Of a DNA stretch of 64,000 bases, positions 38,497-46,822 are shown piece by piece. The translations under genes and the position numbers were made by a program. The stretch spans positions 1 through 64,000 of the forward strand of contig CALWSU010000003.1 in the NCBI GenBank assembly GCA_944384295.1, in the 5' to 3' direction. A model generated the notes under the pieces. It had not been told where the DNA came from, did no database searches, and saw only the letters and a program-made list of their open reading frames with translations. Numbering within the stretch: the stretch's first letter is position 1; every line of letters begins with the position of its first letter. This DNA is from an uncultured Lachnospiraceae bacterium (GTDB lineage Bacteria; Bacillota; Clostridia; Lachnospirales; Anaerotignaceae).

Positions 38497-39114
38497 TTAC
38501 AGCTTACAAAATGCTTTTAATATCTTGAGTCCAATTTCTCCACTTTTTTCTGGGTGGAACTGTGTACCATATACATTATTTTTGGCAACGGCAGCTGTCA
38601 ATTCTGCACCGTATTCCACTGTTGCAGTAATAGAATCCTCACATTCCACTGCCGCAAAAGAATGTACGAAATATACACAATCATTTTCTTTTAAATCTGC
38701 AAAAAGAGGACATCGTTCTTTTTCTTTGGGAAAGTGCAGACCATTCCAACCAATATGCGGTACTTTCAATCCTGTACCAATCATAGGCGCAATGGGACGT
38801 ACCACACCAGGAATCAAGCCCAAACCATCATATTCTCCATATTCATAACTTTTGTCAAACAAAAGCTGCATACCCAAACAAATACCTAAAAGCGGTTTTC
38901 CTGCTGCTACTTCTTGCAATACAATTTCCTGCATACCACTTTCTTTGAGTTTTTTTGCGGCATCTCCAAATGCACCTACGCCCGGCAATAAAATATGGTC
39001 ACATGCCGCAAGCTGTGTTTGGTCTTTTGTCACAATGGCTTTTTCTCCAATATAAGCCAAAGAACTTTGGAGCGAAAAGAGATTGCCAACGCCATAATCT
39101 ATGATTCCTACCAT
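38497..39114 (-). CDS. hisH: Imidazole glycerol phosphate synthase, glutaminase subunit
   Basis: HisH hydrolyses glutamine and channels ammonia to HisF. The 205-residue protein shows the class I glutaminase triad: Cys in LLGICLGMQLLF (about residue 80), and His and Glu in TQFHPEKSG near 185. LPGVGAFGDA is the expected oxyanion-side segment. The ATG at 39114 follows AAGGGG by ten bases; a GTG at 39120 overlapping the hisB stop has poor spacing. It lies between hisB and hisA. Confidence 0.95.
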   Translation of the reverse strand: MVGIIDYGVGNLFSLQSSLAYIGEKAIVTKDQTQLAACDHILLPGVGAFGDAAKKLKESGMQEIVLQEVAAGKPLLGICLGMQLLFDKSYEYGEYDGLGLIPGVVRPIAPMIGTGLKVPHIGWNGLHFPKEKERCPLFADLKENDCVYFVHSFAAVECEDSITATVEYGAELTAAVAKNNVYGTQFHPEKSGEIGLKILKAFCKL

Positions 39115-39116
39115 AC

Positions 39117-39704
39117 TCACAATACCCCTTTCGTAGAAGGAATTTCGTCCCGATATTTCTCATCAATCGCTACCGCCTGCGCCATTGCACGTGCAAATGC
39201 TTTGAAACTGCCTTCTATGATATGATGGCTGTTTTTGCCTGCCATTTGCTGTAAGTGTAATGTGATATTTGCTTTGCGCACAAAAGCAGTAAAAAATTCC
39301 TCTGTCAATTCTGTATCAAATGTGCCAACTTTTTGTGTTGGGATTTCTAAGCCATATTCCAGATGTGCGCGACCAGATATGTCTAACGCACACAATACCA
39401 ATGCTTCGTCCATGGGCAATATGATATGTCCATAACGCACAATACCTGCGCCATTGCCCAATGCCTGTGAAAATGCCATACCTAGGCAAATTCCAATGTC
39501 TTCTACAGTATGATGATCGTCCACATCAGTATCTCCATAACAATGTACTGTTAAATCAAATCTTCCATGACGTGCAAATAATGTCAACATATGATTGAAA
39601 AAACCACAACCAGTATCAATTTCACTTTTTCCGCTCCCGTCAAGATTTAAGGAAAGTGTAATTTGTGTTTCTGCTGTATTGCGTTCTATCTGACTGGTTC
39701 TCAT
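39117..39704 (-). CDS. hisB: Imidazoleglycerol-phosphate dehydratase
   Basis: The monofunctional HisB dehydratase of 195 residues carries both His-rich manganese motifs, DDHHTVEDIGI (about 62-72) and NSHHIIEGSFKAFARA (about 159-174). It also has the N-terminal INTG-like DTGCGFFNHML loop. There is no fused phosphatase domain, which agrees with the separate hisK at the end of the operon. It overlaps hisC upstream by four bases, and its stop is adjacent to hisH. Confidence 0.96.
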   Translation of the reverse strand: MRTSQIERNTAETQITLSLNLDGSGKSEIDTGCGFFNHMLTLFARHGRFDLTVHCYGDTDVDDHHTVEDIGICLGMAFSQALGNGAGIVRYGHIILPMDEALVLCALDISGRAHLEYGLEIPTQKVGTFDTELTEEFFTAFVRKANITLHLQQMAGKNSHHIIEGSFKAFARAMAQAVAIDEKYRDEIPSTKGVL

Positions 39705-40774
39705 GCCTTTCCCTCCTCTTGCAGTAATTCTTTTACTTTTTGCAGAAAAATTTCCATCTGTTCCTCTGTGCCAATGGTAATACGCACATAATCTTGTATT
39801 TTTTCTTTGTTAAAATGACGTACCAATACACCTTTTTTCTTTAATCCTGTATAAAGTGCTTCGCCATTCATTTGATTTGTTTTTGCAAATATGAAGTTTG
39901 CAACAGAATCCAATACCGTAAAGCCCATTGCGCGCAACGCTTCTATGGTCTTTGTACGTGTTTGTGCAATTTTTTGACAATTTTCCATATAATAATCATT
40001 GCTATCAATCGCTGCTTCACCAATTGCCAATGTCAAACGATTGATATTATAGGGATTGGTCGAATATTTGATTTTATTCAAATCTGCGATAATCTCTTTT
40101 GACGCAATAGCAAAACCTAATCTTGCGCCTGCCATAGAACGAGATTTTGAAAATGTCTGTACGACCAATAAATTATCATATTTTTTCACTAATGGGATAC
40201 AGCTTGTACCTCCAAAATCTACATAAGCTTCATCAATCACAACCACATGATCTGGATTGCTTTTTATGATTTGTTCAATTTCTTCTTGCGTAAGTTCTAA
40301 CCCTGTAGGTGCATTTGGATTTGCAATCACTACCATACCATCTTTTTGACAAAAATCGGTATATTGAATGGTAAAATCCTCCTGCAACGGAATCTGTGTT
40401 GCTGGTACTTGGTACAAATCTGCATAAACTGGATAAAATCCATAACTGATTTCTGGAAAATATGCTCCATGTGTTTGATCACAAAATGCCATAAATGCAA
40501 AATTCAAAATATCATCAGAACCATTGGACAAAAACACATTTTCCATTTCCACACCATATAATGTTGCCAATTTCTGACGCAATCTCTTTCCTTCTGGGTC
40601 TGGGTAAAGCTGTAACTTGCTTACCTGCTCCGCATTGCAGGCTGCAAATACTTCTGGAGAAGGAGGATACGGAGATTCATTTGTATTGAGTTTGATATAT
40701 TGCATATCTTGTGGCTGTTCTCCTGGTGTATAGGCTTCCAGCCCTGCAAAACGTGTGCTTAAAAATCTGCTCAT
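39701..40774 (-). CDS. hisC: Histidinol-phosphate aminotransferase
   Basis: HisC is a fold-type I PLP enzyme of 357 residues that transfers the amino group to imidazole acetol phosphate. Seen are YIKLNTNESPYPPSP near the start, FLSNGSDDILN, ANPNAPTG, VIDEAYVDFGG, and the PLP-lysine motif TFSKSRSMAGARLGF at about 217-231. YVRITIGTEEQ near the end contains the substrate-binding Arg. It overlaps hisD and hisB by four bases each. Confidence 0.96.
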   Translation of the reverse strand: MSRFLSTRFAGLEAYTPGEQPQDMQYIKLNTNESPYPPSPEVFAACNAEQVSKLQLYPDPEGKRLRQKLATLYGVEMENVFLSNGSDDILNFAFMAFCDQTHGAYFPEISYGFYPVYADLYQVPATQIPLQEDFTIQYTDFCQKDGMVVIANPNAPTGLELTQEEIEQIIKSNPDHVVVIDEAYVDFGGTSCIPLVKKYDNLLVVQTFSKSRSMAGARLGFAIASKEIIADLNKIKYSTNPYNINRLTLAIGEAAIDSNDYYMENCQKIAQTRTKTIEALRAMGFTVLDSVANFIFAKTNQMNGEALYTGLKKKGVLVRHFNKEKIQDYVRITIGTEEQMEIFLQKVKELLQEEGKA

Positions 40775-42054
40775 GCTTTTCCTCCTTGTTCCAAACGAAT
40801 CGATACAGAGCGTCCATGCGCCTGTAAGCCTTCCTCTTCTGCAAAACGTACAATTTGTTTTCCTACCTCTTGTAATGCCTGTGGAGTATAATATGTAAAC
40901 GCTGCTTTCTTGATAAAATCATCTACCGAAAGCGGAGAAGAAAAACGTGCTGTGCCGCTGGTTGGCAAGGTATGGTTTGGACCAGCGAAATAATCTCCCA
41001 AAGCCTCTGGTGCGTGTTTGCCCAAAAATACGGAACCGGCATGACGAATCTCCGCTAGATAAGCAAAAGGGTCGTCTACACAAATTTCTAAATGCTCGGG
41101 TGCGATTTCATTGGAAATTGCAATTGCTTGCATCATAGAATCTGCTAATATGATTTTTCCATAGGTATCTATAGAGGCTCTGGCAATTTCCGCACGTGGC
41201 AGCAAGGGAATCTGACGTTCCAATTCTTCCGTGACTGCATCTGCCAAACGTTGGCTATCTGTCACCAAGACTGCACTTGCCATTTTATCATGTTCTGCTT
41301 GTGAAAGCATATCCGCTGCAACGATTGCCGCATCACAAGTATCATCTGCCAATATCAAAATTTCGCTTGGTCCCGCAATCATATCAATAGATACTTTTCC
41401 AAAGACCTGTTTTTTTGCTTCTGCTACATAAGCATTACCTGGACCCACGATTTTGTCCACTTTTGGTATAGATTCTGTACCATATGCCAAAGCTGCAATC
41501 GCCTGTGCGCCTCCTACACGAAAAATACGGTCAACACCCGCAATCTCTGCCGCTGCCAAAATGACAGGTTTGATTTTGCCATCTTTTGCAGGTGTCACCA
41601 TAATAATTTCACCTACGCCAGCGATTTTGGCTGGTATGGTATCCATCAAAACTGTAGAAGGATAGCTTGCGGTACCGCCTGGTACATAAACGCCTGCCCG
41701 TTCTAAAGGTATGATTTTTTGTCCCAACACAATGCCTTGTTTTTCTGTAATTACAAAATCTTGTCGTTTCTGTTTTTCATGAAATGCGCGGATATTATCC
41801 GCCGCTTGCTTTAAAATCTCTAGCAAAGTAGAGTCTACTTGTTCCAATGCCGCTTTTCTTTCTTCTTGACTTACTTCTAAAACTGCCAAATCCGCATTGT
41901 CAAATTGTTTGCTATAACGAAATAAAGCGGCATCTCCATTCTGTCGTACATCAGACAAAATTGCTGCTACTGTATCCGCAATATCTGTTTGTTCTTCGGT
42001 TCTATGAAAAATATCTTTTATCTGAATGTCTGCATAACGATATTGTTTTATCAT
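40771..42054 (-). CDS. hisD: Histidinol dehydrogenase
   Basis: HisD oxidises histidinol to histidine with two NAD+. The 427-residue protein has YVPGGTASYPSTVLM, KIVGPGNAYVAEAKK, the catalytic segment EQSEHD-like LSQAEHDKMASAV, EIAPEHLEI and the zinc-ligand GPNHTLPTSGTARFSSPL (about 357-374). It lies ten bases after hisG with ribosome site GAGGGG and overlaps hisC by four bases. Confidence 0.97.
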   Translation of the reverse strand: MIKQYRYADIQIKDIFHRTEEQTDIADTVAAILSDVRQNGDAALFRYSKQFDNADLAVLEVSQEERKAALEQVDSTLLEILKQAADNIRAFHEKQKRQDFVITEKQGIVLGQKIIPLERAGVYVPGGTASYPSTVLMDTIPAKIAGVGEIIMVTPAKDGKIKPVILAAAEIAGVDRIFRVGGAQAIAALAYGTESIPKVDKIVGPGNAYVAEAKKQVFGKVSIDMIAGPSEILILADDTCDAAIVAADMLSQAEHDKMASAVLVTDSQRLADAVTEELERQIPLLPRAEIARASIDTYGKIILADSMMQAIAISNEIAPEHLEICVDDPFAYLAEIRHAGSVFLGKHAPEALGDYFAGPNHTLPTSGTARFSSPLSVDDFIKKAAFTYYTPQALQEVGKQIVRFAEEEGLQAHGRSVSIRLEQGGKA

Positions 42055-42064
42055 GGTAATCCCC

Positions 42065-42703
42065 TCATTTCGTATCTTTACGCAATGCTTCTATACTATC
42101 GCACATATTTTGTATGCGTGCATGATTGAATTGATAACTAGCTTTATTTGCAATCAAGCGCGCACTGATTGGCACAATATCTTCTAATGGTTCTAAGTTA
42201 TTTTCTTTCAATGTGGTACCTGTTTCCACAATATCTACAATCACATCTGACATATGCAGTACAGGTGCAATTTCGATAGAACCATGCAATTTAATGATTT
42301 CAATATCCATACTCTGTCTACGGAAATATTCTCGTGCAATATTGGGAAACTTTGTGGCAACACGCAAGGTACGTTCTGTATTGAGTCTAGTGCCTTTGAA
42401 TCCAGCAACCGCCATACGACATTTCCCAATACCCAAATCCAGCAATTCATATACATCTGCACTTTGTTCCAATAAAATATCTTTGCCTACAATACCAATA
42501 TCTGCCGCGCCACGTTCTACATATACTGCAACGTCTGATGGTTTTACCCAGAAATAACGCACTTTATTTTCTTCATTTTCAAATACCAATTTTCGATTCT
42601 GTTCTCGAATAGAAGGACAACCAAAGCCAATCCCTTCCAATATATCATAAGCCTTTTCGCCCAATCTGCCTTTTGGCAGTGCGATATTGAGATACTCAGC
42701 CAA
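42065..42703 (-). CDS. hisG: ATP phosphoribosyltransferase, short form catalytic subunit
   Basis: HisG makes phosphoribosyl-ATP, the first step of the pathway. The short form lacks the C-terminal regulatory domain and needs HisZ, encoded just upstream. I place the start at a TTG at 42703, inside the last codons of hisZ and preceded by GGGGTGG. This gives 212 residues and the normal N-terminus MAEYLNIALPKGRLG. Further motifs are GIVGKDILLE, RVATKFPNIAREYF and the PRPP loop DIVETGTTLKENNLE. A longer reading from an upstream ATG would extend about 20 residues into the hisZ coding region. Confidence 0.93.
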   Translation of the reverse strand: MAEYLNIALPKGRLGEKAYDILEGIGFGCPSIREQNRKLVFENEENKVRYFWVKPSDVAVYVERGAADIGIVGKDILLEQSADVYELLDLGIGKCRMAVAGFKGTRLNTERTLRVATKFPNIAREYFRRQSMDIEIIKLHGSIEIAPVLHMSDVIVDIVETGTTLKENNLEPLEDIVPISARLIANKASYQFNHARIQNMCDSIEALRKDTK

Positions 42704-43814
42704 TGAATTCCACCCCACTTTCGCCCAATCTGCAAAGCTGTTTATAACGTAGTCTGCCATCATCTTGTTTTTGCACCGCTACACGCAGTCCCATATTTTG
42801 CAGCATTTGCACTGCACGTAGTTTTGCTATCGTATCAGCGGTATCATCACACAAAAGCAATGTATCTACATCATATGTCTGTTCTTGTTCGCCATAGCCC
42901 TCCAACATATCCACATATACCGCAAAGCCAACTGCATCTGCTTGTTTTCCGCATTTATGCACAAGATTATCATATCGACCACCAGACAAAACACTGGTCG
43001 GAATCCCATCTACAAAGCCTTGAAACATGATACCATTATAATAATCCATATCATTGACAATAGAAAAATCCAAATGTACCCCTTGCTGATAAATACAAGC
43101 GCATAGATTTTGTTCCAGTTGTTCCAATTCTGAGGCAGACTTTCGCATAGTATCATTGCGACATAAATCCCATATGATAGGCAACATATCCTCTAATGTA
43201 CCATGCAATGCTGCAACTTTCTGTATACAAGTTGTCAAATCCTCTGCGATGCCATATTCTGTGCATATCTCAGCAATTCCATGTGGATTTTTTTCGCTGA
43301 TACATGCTAGTAACTTTTTCTGAATTGCTTCGCCTAGACCTGTTTCTTCCAACAGCCCCAAAAGAAAACCCATATGAGAAACATTCAATACAGAATGTGT
43401 GCTGATACTATCTAAACTTTTCTTTGCCAAAAGTACCACTTCGCTAATCGCGTAATCGTCCACTTCTCCAATATATTCCAGACCTACCTGCATAATTTCT
43501 TTATATTCATCATCATCTTTACGCGCACGGTATACATTTTCATGATAATATACACGATCTGGACAAGTCATATTTGCTTTGGTATGTTTGATAATAGACA
43601 ATGTAACATCTGGTTTCAAAGCCAAAAGTTGCCCTTGCAAGCCCTGAAATGTAATAATATTTTTGGTTGTCAAAAAACTTCTGTTTTCTGCATAAAAATC
43701 ATATTCTTCAAATTTACTCATCTTAAATCTGCGATAACCATACTGCTCAAATAATGCACGCAGACGAAAAATGGTTTGTTCTTCTTTTTTTAATTGTCCG
43801 TCCCAGCCGTTCAT
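42696..43814 (-). CDS. hisZ: ATP phosphoribosyltransferase regulatory subunit
   Basis: HisZ resembles the catalytic core of histidyl-tRNA synthetase and forms the regulatory part of the short HisG complex, conferring histidine feedback. The 372-residue product has class II synthetase features: RALFEQYGYRRFKMSKFEEYD, LLALKPDVTLSIIKH (motif 2-like), YHENVYRARKDDDE, and SVLSGGRYDNLVHKCG near 275. It lacks a C-terminal anticodon-binding domain, which separates it from HisS. It is the first gene of the operon, with GGGAGGTG before the ATG. Confidence 0.93.
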   Translation of the reverse strand: MNGWDGQLKKEEQTIFRLRALFEQYGYRRFKMSKFEEYDFYAENRSFLTTKNIITFQGLQGQLLALKPDVTLSIIKHTKANMTCPDRVYYHENVYRARKDDDEYKEIMQVGLEYIGEVDDYAISEVVLLAKKSLDSISTHSVLNVSHMGFLLGLLEETGLGEAIQKKLLACISEKNPHGIAEICTEYGIAEDLTTCIQKVAALHGTLEDMLPIIWDLCRNDTMRKSASELEQLEQNLCACIYQQGVHLDFSIVNDMDYYNGIMFQGFVDGIPTSVLSGGRYDNLVHKCGKQADAVGFAVYVDMLEGYGEQEQTYDVDTLLLCDDTADTIAKLRAVQMLQNMGLRVAVQKQDDGRLRYKQLCRLGESGVEFIG

Positions 43815-43828
43815 GCTGCACCTCCCAC

Positions 43829-43872
43829 GAAACTGTTTTTTCCATATTAAAACAGTTTCACACTTTAGTCAA
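43829..43872 (-). promoter_or_regulatory. his operon promoter with an 11-bp-arm palindrome over the -10
   Basis: TTGACT (43867-43872) and TAATAT (43844-43849) are 17 bases apart on the minus strand, about 30 bases before hisZ. A perfect inverted repeat has arms GAAACTGTTTT (43829-43839) and AAAACAGTTTC (43849-43859), separated by nine bases. It spans the -10 and the expected start point. Because the upstream arm would not be transcribed, it should act as a DNA operator rather than an RNA hairpin. Confidence 0.85.
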
Positions 43873-43984
43873 GTAGATTACTAAAGTTTTTCCATTCCAT
43901 ACAAATTCTTTCAAAAATTTATACTTTTCTTAGCAAATTGTATCATCATGCATACAAAAAACAAGCTTTGATTTTTGCTACAAA

Positions 43985-44022
43985 AAAAGGAGCTCTGATT
44001 GTAAAATCAGAAAACTCCTTTT
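43985..44022 (-). terminator. Terminator of the sigma / anti-sigma pair
   Basis: AAAAGGAG (43985-43992) pairs with CTCCTTTT (44015-44022), with an inner CTGATT/AATCAG stem. It follows the stop at 44027 and is trailed by TTTTTTT on the minus strand. Confidence 0.85.
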
Positions 44023-44026
44023 GATT

Positions 44027-45073
44027 TTATTCTTGTTGCAAAGATATTGTTAATGTAATCGTATCTTGTTGTGTTTGTGTGATTTCTGGCTCTTGTAATG
44101 TTCCAATTTGTTTCAATGCTTCAAATACTTCCGTTTTCTTTTCGATTGCTACTGAAAATGTAATACTGCTTTCGGTGCTCGACTGTTCTGTAGCACCGAA
44201 GTCTACCATTGTTTCTCGTACCGTCTGCATAGACTCTGTTACATCTGTTACTGTCAAAGTCGCTTGATAATATGGCTCTTGTGACGCACGTACCATAGCA
44301 ATATCTGCTTGCGTAGTGCCTGCACCGCTGGCACTTTGTGGTTCTACCTGTGTTGCTTCTTGTTCTGTCTGGGGCTGTACTGCCTGCGATTCTTCCATCA
44401 TCATGACTGGTGGTTGAGATGATGATTCTTGTGGCTGTTCTTGTGACTGTTCTTGTGATGTTGTTTCTTGTTTTGCTGTGTTGGATTGCATCGCTTGGTC
44501 AGCACTTGGTACAGAAACTGTGTCGTTGGATTGTTGCGCAGATGCTTTCGGTGTGGCAATATCGTTTGTTGTCGTATCTATATTTTGTTCTGAAGCTTGG
44601 GTATTTTCTGAAATTGGTGTTTGCACAGTACTATTTTCCATTTGTGGTGATGTAACTGCTTGTTCTTGCGTCATATCATCTGACACATTTTCCTGTTGTG
44701 TCGCTTCTGCAACGATGGATTCTTGTGCTGTACGCAGTTTTTGTATGCCTTGCACGCCTCCGGCGGCTACAACCACCAAAACCGCTGCCGCAATCAAGGC
44801 AATATTTTTCCAATTGCGTCTTTTTGCGGTTGGAAAAGGAAGGACTGTTTTCGATTCTTTTTGTATTTTCTGCATCAATTCTGTATGGTATCCTGCTGGC
44901 AAATCTACCTCAGGCATATGATGCAAAACATCTGTCATTTGTGCAAACAACGCTGCTTCTTCTGCACATTTTGGACAAGTATCAATATGCTTTTGCACTT
45001 GTTCTTGCAAAGATGCAGACAAAGTACCCTCTGCATACTCCAAAAGATATTCTTTGCATTGTATGCAATTCAT
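44027..45073 (-). CDS. Zinc-finger anti-sigma factor with long Gln/Ser-rich extracytoplasmic part
   Basis: The 348-residue protein starts with an anti-sigma zinc motif: Cys3, Cys6, then His29-X3-Cys33-X2-Cys36 in HIDTCPKC. A basic stretch and one membrane segment follow at about 90-108 (NIALIAAAVLVVVAAGGVQG). Residues about 115-250 are low-complexity Gln/Ser/Thr/Glu sequence. A folded C-terminal region (YYQATLTVTDVTESMQTV onward) resembles DUF4349-type domains. It overlaps the ECF sigma gene by four bases, so it should hold that sigma factor at the membrane. The signal it responds to is unknown. Confidence 0.87.
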   Translation of the reverse strand: MNCIQCKEYLLEYAEGTLSASLQEQVQKHIDTCPKCAEEAALFAQMTDVLHHMPEVDLPAGYHTELMQKIQKESKTVLPFPTAKRRNWKNIALIAAAVLVVVAAGGVQGIQKLRTAQESIVAEATQQENVSDDMTQEQAVTSPQMENSTVQTPISENTQASEQNIDTTTNDIATPKASAQQSNDTVSVPSADQAMQSNTAKQETTSQEQSQEQPQESSSQPPVMMMEESQAVQPQTEQEATQVEPQSASGAGTTQADIAMVRASQEPYYQATLTVTDVTESMQTVRETMVDFGATEQSSTESSITFSVAIEKKTEVFEALKQIGTLQEPEITQTQQDTITLTISLQQE

Positions 45074-45708
45074 AAATGTTTTCCCTCCTTTCTATTATTT
45101 GGACGCATGGAATTGGGATTCTGTTCCCGTAATTTTAAAATTTCTTCTTTCAGCTGTATTTTTGCCCGTGAAATACGAGATTTGACCGTACCCAAAGGCG
45201 TTTGTGTGATTTCTGAAATCTCCTCATAAGAAAATCCTTGCATTTCTCGCAACACCAATGCCGTTTTATGCTCTGGAGATAATTGCTCCAGCGCAGTGAC
45301 AACTTCCTGACGCAATTCTTGGCGAATCAGACTTTGCTCTGGTGTATCTGCGGTATCTGCAAATTGTCTTTGATAATTGCCATCTTCTTGCTCTAATTCT
45401 GCATCTAAAGAATACGTTTGTTTTCCTTTTCTTTTCCGCATTTCATCTATACAAGTATTGACTGCAATGCGATAAATCCATGTAGAAAAAGTAGATTTTC
45501 CATCAAATTTTGAAAGATTGCGATATGCTTTTAAAAATACTTCTTGTGAAATATCTTTGACATCTTCACCCGCACCCATAGTGCGCAATACAATATGATA
45601 CACGATTTTTTCATGTCGTTGTAATAATTCTTCCAACGCCTCCATGTTTCCCTGTTTGGCTCGTTGCACCAAAACATCATTTTCCATTTCCACGACGGAT
45701 TGTTTCAC
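45070..45708 (-). CDS. ECF-type RNA polymerase sigma factor (first pair)
   Basis: The 212-residue protein has sigma region 2 (EKIVYHIVLRTMGAGEDVKD, QEVFLKAYRNLSKFDGKSTFSTWIYRIAVNTC, landmarks near residues 33-85) and region 4 (LSPEHKTALVLREMQGFSYEEI, PLGTVKSRISRAK). It resembles the SigW/RpoE type. The start is a GTG at 45708 with GGGGTG close upstream. It overlaps the zinc-finger anti-sigma gene, its probable regulator. The gene follows a tRNA-Pro terminator. Confidence 0.92.
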   Translation of the reverse strand: MKQSVVEMENDVLVQRAKQGNMEALEELLQRHEKIVYHIVLRTMGAGEDVKDISQEVFLKAYRNLSKFDGKSTFSTWIYRIAVNTCIDEMRKRKGKQTYSLDAELEQEDGNYQRQFADTADTPEQSLIRQELRQEVVTALEQLSPEHKTALVLREMQGFSYEEISEITQTPLGTVKSRISRAKIQLKEEILKLREQNPNSMRPNNRKEGKHL

Positions 45709-45755
45709 ATTTTCACCCCGTTTTCTATCCTTTTTGAATCAGAAGATACACGAAA

Positions 45756-45795
45756 AAACCCGCCAAAACATTGCAGACAACGTTTTAACGGGTTT
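45756..45795 (-). terminator. Terminator of the first tRNA-Pro gene
   Basis: AAACCCG and CGGGTTT arms (45789-45795 and 45756-45762) with inner pairing are followed by TTTTTTCG on the minus strand. Confidence 0.75.
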
Positions 45796-45802
45796 GAAAC
45801 AG

Positions 45803-45876
45803 TCGAGGCGACAAGATTTGAACTTGCGACCTCTACATCCCTAATGTAGCGCTCTACCAAGCTGAGCCACGCCTCG
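45803..45876 (-). tRNA. tRNA-Pro, anticodon AGG (copy 1)
   Basis: The 74-base gene folds fully. The acceptor stem is CGAGGCG/CGCCTCG with C1-G72 and discriminator A73. U8, a D-arm with GCTC/GAGC, the anticodon stem CTACA/TGTAG, the loop TTAGGGA (T33, anticodon A34-G35-G36, G37) and a T-arm with TTCAAAT complete it. C1-G72, A73, G35-G36 and G37 are proline identity features. CCA is not encoded. A34 would be read as inosine if deaminated by TadA. It has its own promoter and terminator. Confidence 0.93.
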
Positions 45877-45887
45877 ACGACTTCCTT

Positions 45888-45916
45888 ATCTTACTATACA
45901 AAATGATTTTTGTCAA
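45888..45916 (-). promoter_or_regulatory. Promoter of tRNA-Pro copy 1
   Basis: TTGACA (45911-45916) and TAAGAT (45888-45893) are 17 bases apart, with the -10 ending about 12 bases before the mature 5' end. Confidence 0.75.
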
Positions 45917-45973
45917 CCAAATTTTCTCTTTCCTATGTTTCTTTTCACATACAAAAAAATGAAAATTAAAAAA

Positions 45974-45997
45974 GGTACAACCACTTTTGATTGTACC
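45974..45997 (-). terminator. Terminator of the second tRNA-Pro gene
   Basis: GGTACAA (45974-45980) pairs with TTGTACC (45991-45997), followed on the minus strand by TTTTTT. Confidence 0.8.
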
Positions 45998-46005
45998 CCT
46001 TCACA

Positions 46006-46079
46006 TCGAGGCGACAAGATTTGAACTTGCGACCTCTACATCCCTAATGTAGCGCTCTACCAAGCTGAGCCACGCCTCG
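46006..46079 (-). tRNA. tRNA-Pro, anticodon AGG (copy 2)
   Basis: The 74-base sequence is identical to copy 1 and has the same fold, anticodon loop TTAGGGA and discriminator A73. The two genes are 129 bases apart and each has its own promoter and terminator; their 5' flanks are also similar. This points to a local duplication that included the promoter region. Confidence 0.93.
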
Positions 46080-46090
46080 ACGACTTCTCT

Positions 46091-46119
46091 ACTATACTAT
46101 AACATTTTTATTTTGTCAA
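46091..46119 (-). promoter_or_regulatory. Promoter of tRNA-Pro copy 2
   Basis: TTGACA (46114-46119) and TATAGT (46091-46096) are 17 bases apart on the minus strand. Confidence 0.75.
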
Positions 46120-46164
46120 CATTTATTTTTACTTTTTGACAAAATACCATCGCTTATACGCAAA

Positions 46165-46199
46165 AAAGTGTTCCTATGGTATAGCCAAAGGAACACTTT
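46165..46199 (-). terminator. Terminator of ridA
   Basis: An 11-bp perfect stem, AAAGTGTTCCT (46165-46175) with AGGAACACTTT (46189-46199), is followed by a short T-run on the minus strand. Confidence 0.85.
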
Positions 46200-46224
46200 G
46201 TGATACAATCAAATTTTGATACAA

Positions 46225-46605
46225 TTATTTGTTTGTAACAGCCAGAATTTCTACTTCGCACAGTACATTCTTAGGCAGTGTTTTTACTGCAACGCAAGAA
46301 CGAGCAGGTTTGTTTACGAAATATTTTGCATAGATTTCGTTGAATGTAGCGAAGTCACCCATATCAGCCAAGAAGCATGTTGTTTTTACAACGTCTGTGT
46401 ATGTCAGACCATTTGCTTCCAGAATTGCACCAATGTTTTTCATCACCTGTTCTGTCTGGTCAACGATTGTTGTTGCAACTACATCACCTACAGCAGGATC
46501 GATGGGAACCTGACCAGAAGCAAACAGGAAACCATTCACTTCGATAGCCTGAGAATAAGGTCCAATTGCTGCGGGTGCTTTGTCTGTGTTTGTAACTTTC
46601 ATCAT
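46225..46605 (-). CDS. ridA: RidA-family enamine/imine deaminase
   Basis: RidA proteins hydrolyse reactive enamine/imine intermediates made by PLP enzymes. The 126-residue product has APAAIGPYSQAIEVNGFLFASGQ near the start (residues 10-32), TEQVMKNIGAILEANGL, and the active-site Arg in PARSCVAV, followed by CEVEILAV. Length and motifs are typical of the trimeric Rid1 group. It is monocistronic, with GGAGG nine bases before the ATG, its own promoter (46647-46675) and a terminator. Confidence 0.94.
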   Translation of the reverse strand: MMKVTNTDKAPAAIGPYSQAIEVNGFLFASGQVPIDPAVGDVVATTIVDQTEQVMKNIGAILEANGLTYTDVVKTTCFLADMGDFATFNEIYAKYFVNKPARSCVAVKTLPKNVLCEVEILAVTNK

Positions 46606-46646
46606 AATTGATTACCTCCGTATATTCCATATTTTTCTTATCTTCT

Positions 46647-46675
46647 ATTGTAGTCTAAAGACAAAGTCAAGTCAA
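46647..46675 (-). promoter_or_regulatory. Promoter of ridA
   Basis: TTGACT (46670-46675) and TACAAT (46647-46652) are 17 bases apart on the minus strand, 42 bases before the ridA start. Confidence 0.7.
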
Positions 46676-46822
46676 TGTATTTTTATCAAATACATGATAT
46701 TTTATTTTATTGCATGAAAATTTGTTTCAAATGTTTCTTTTTTCCATGATTTCGGTTAAAATAGAAATGTTATGGTAAAAATGAATCATTTTGATACAAG
46801 ATAGAAAGAAAGGACGAAATAT

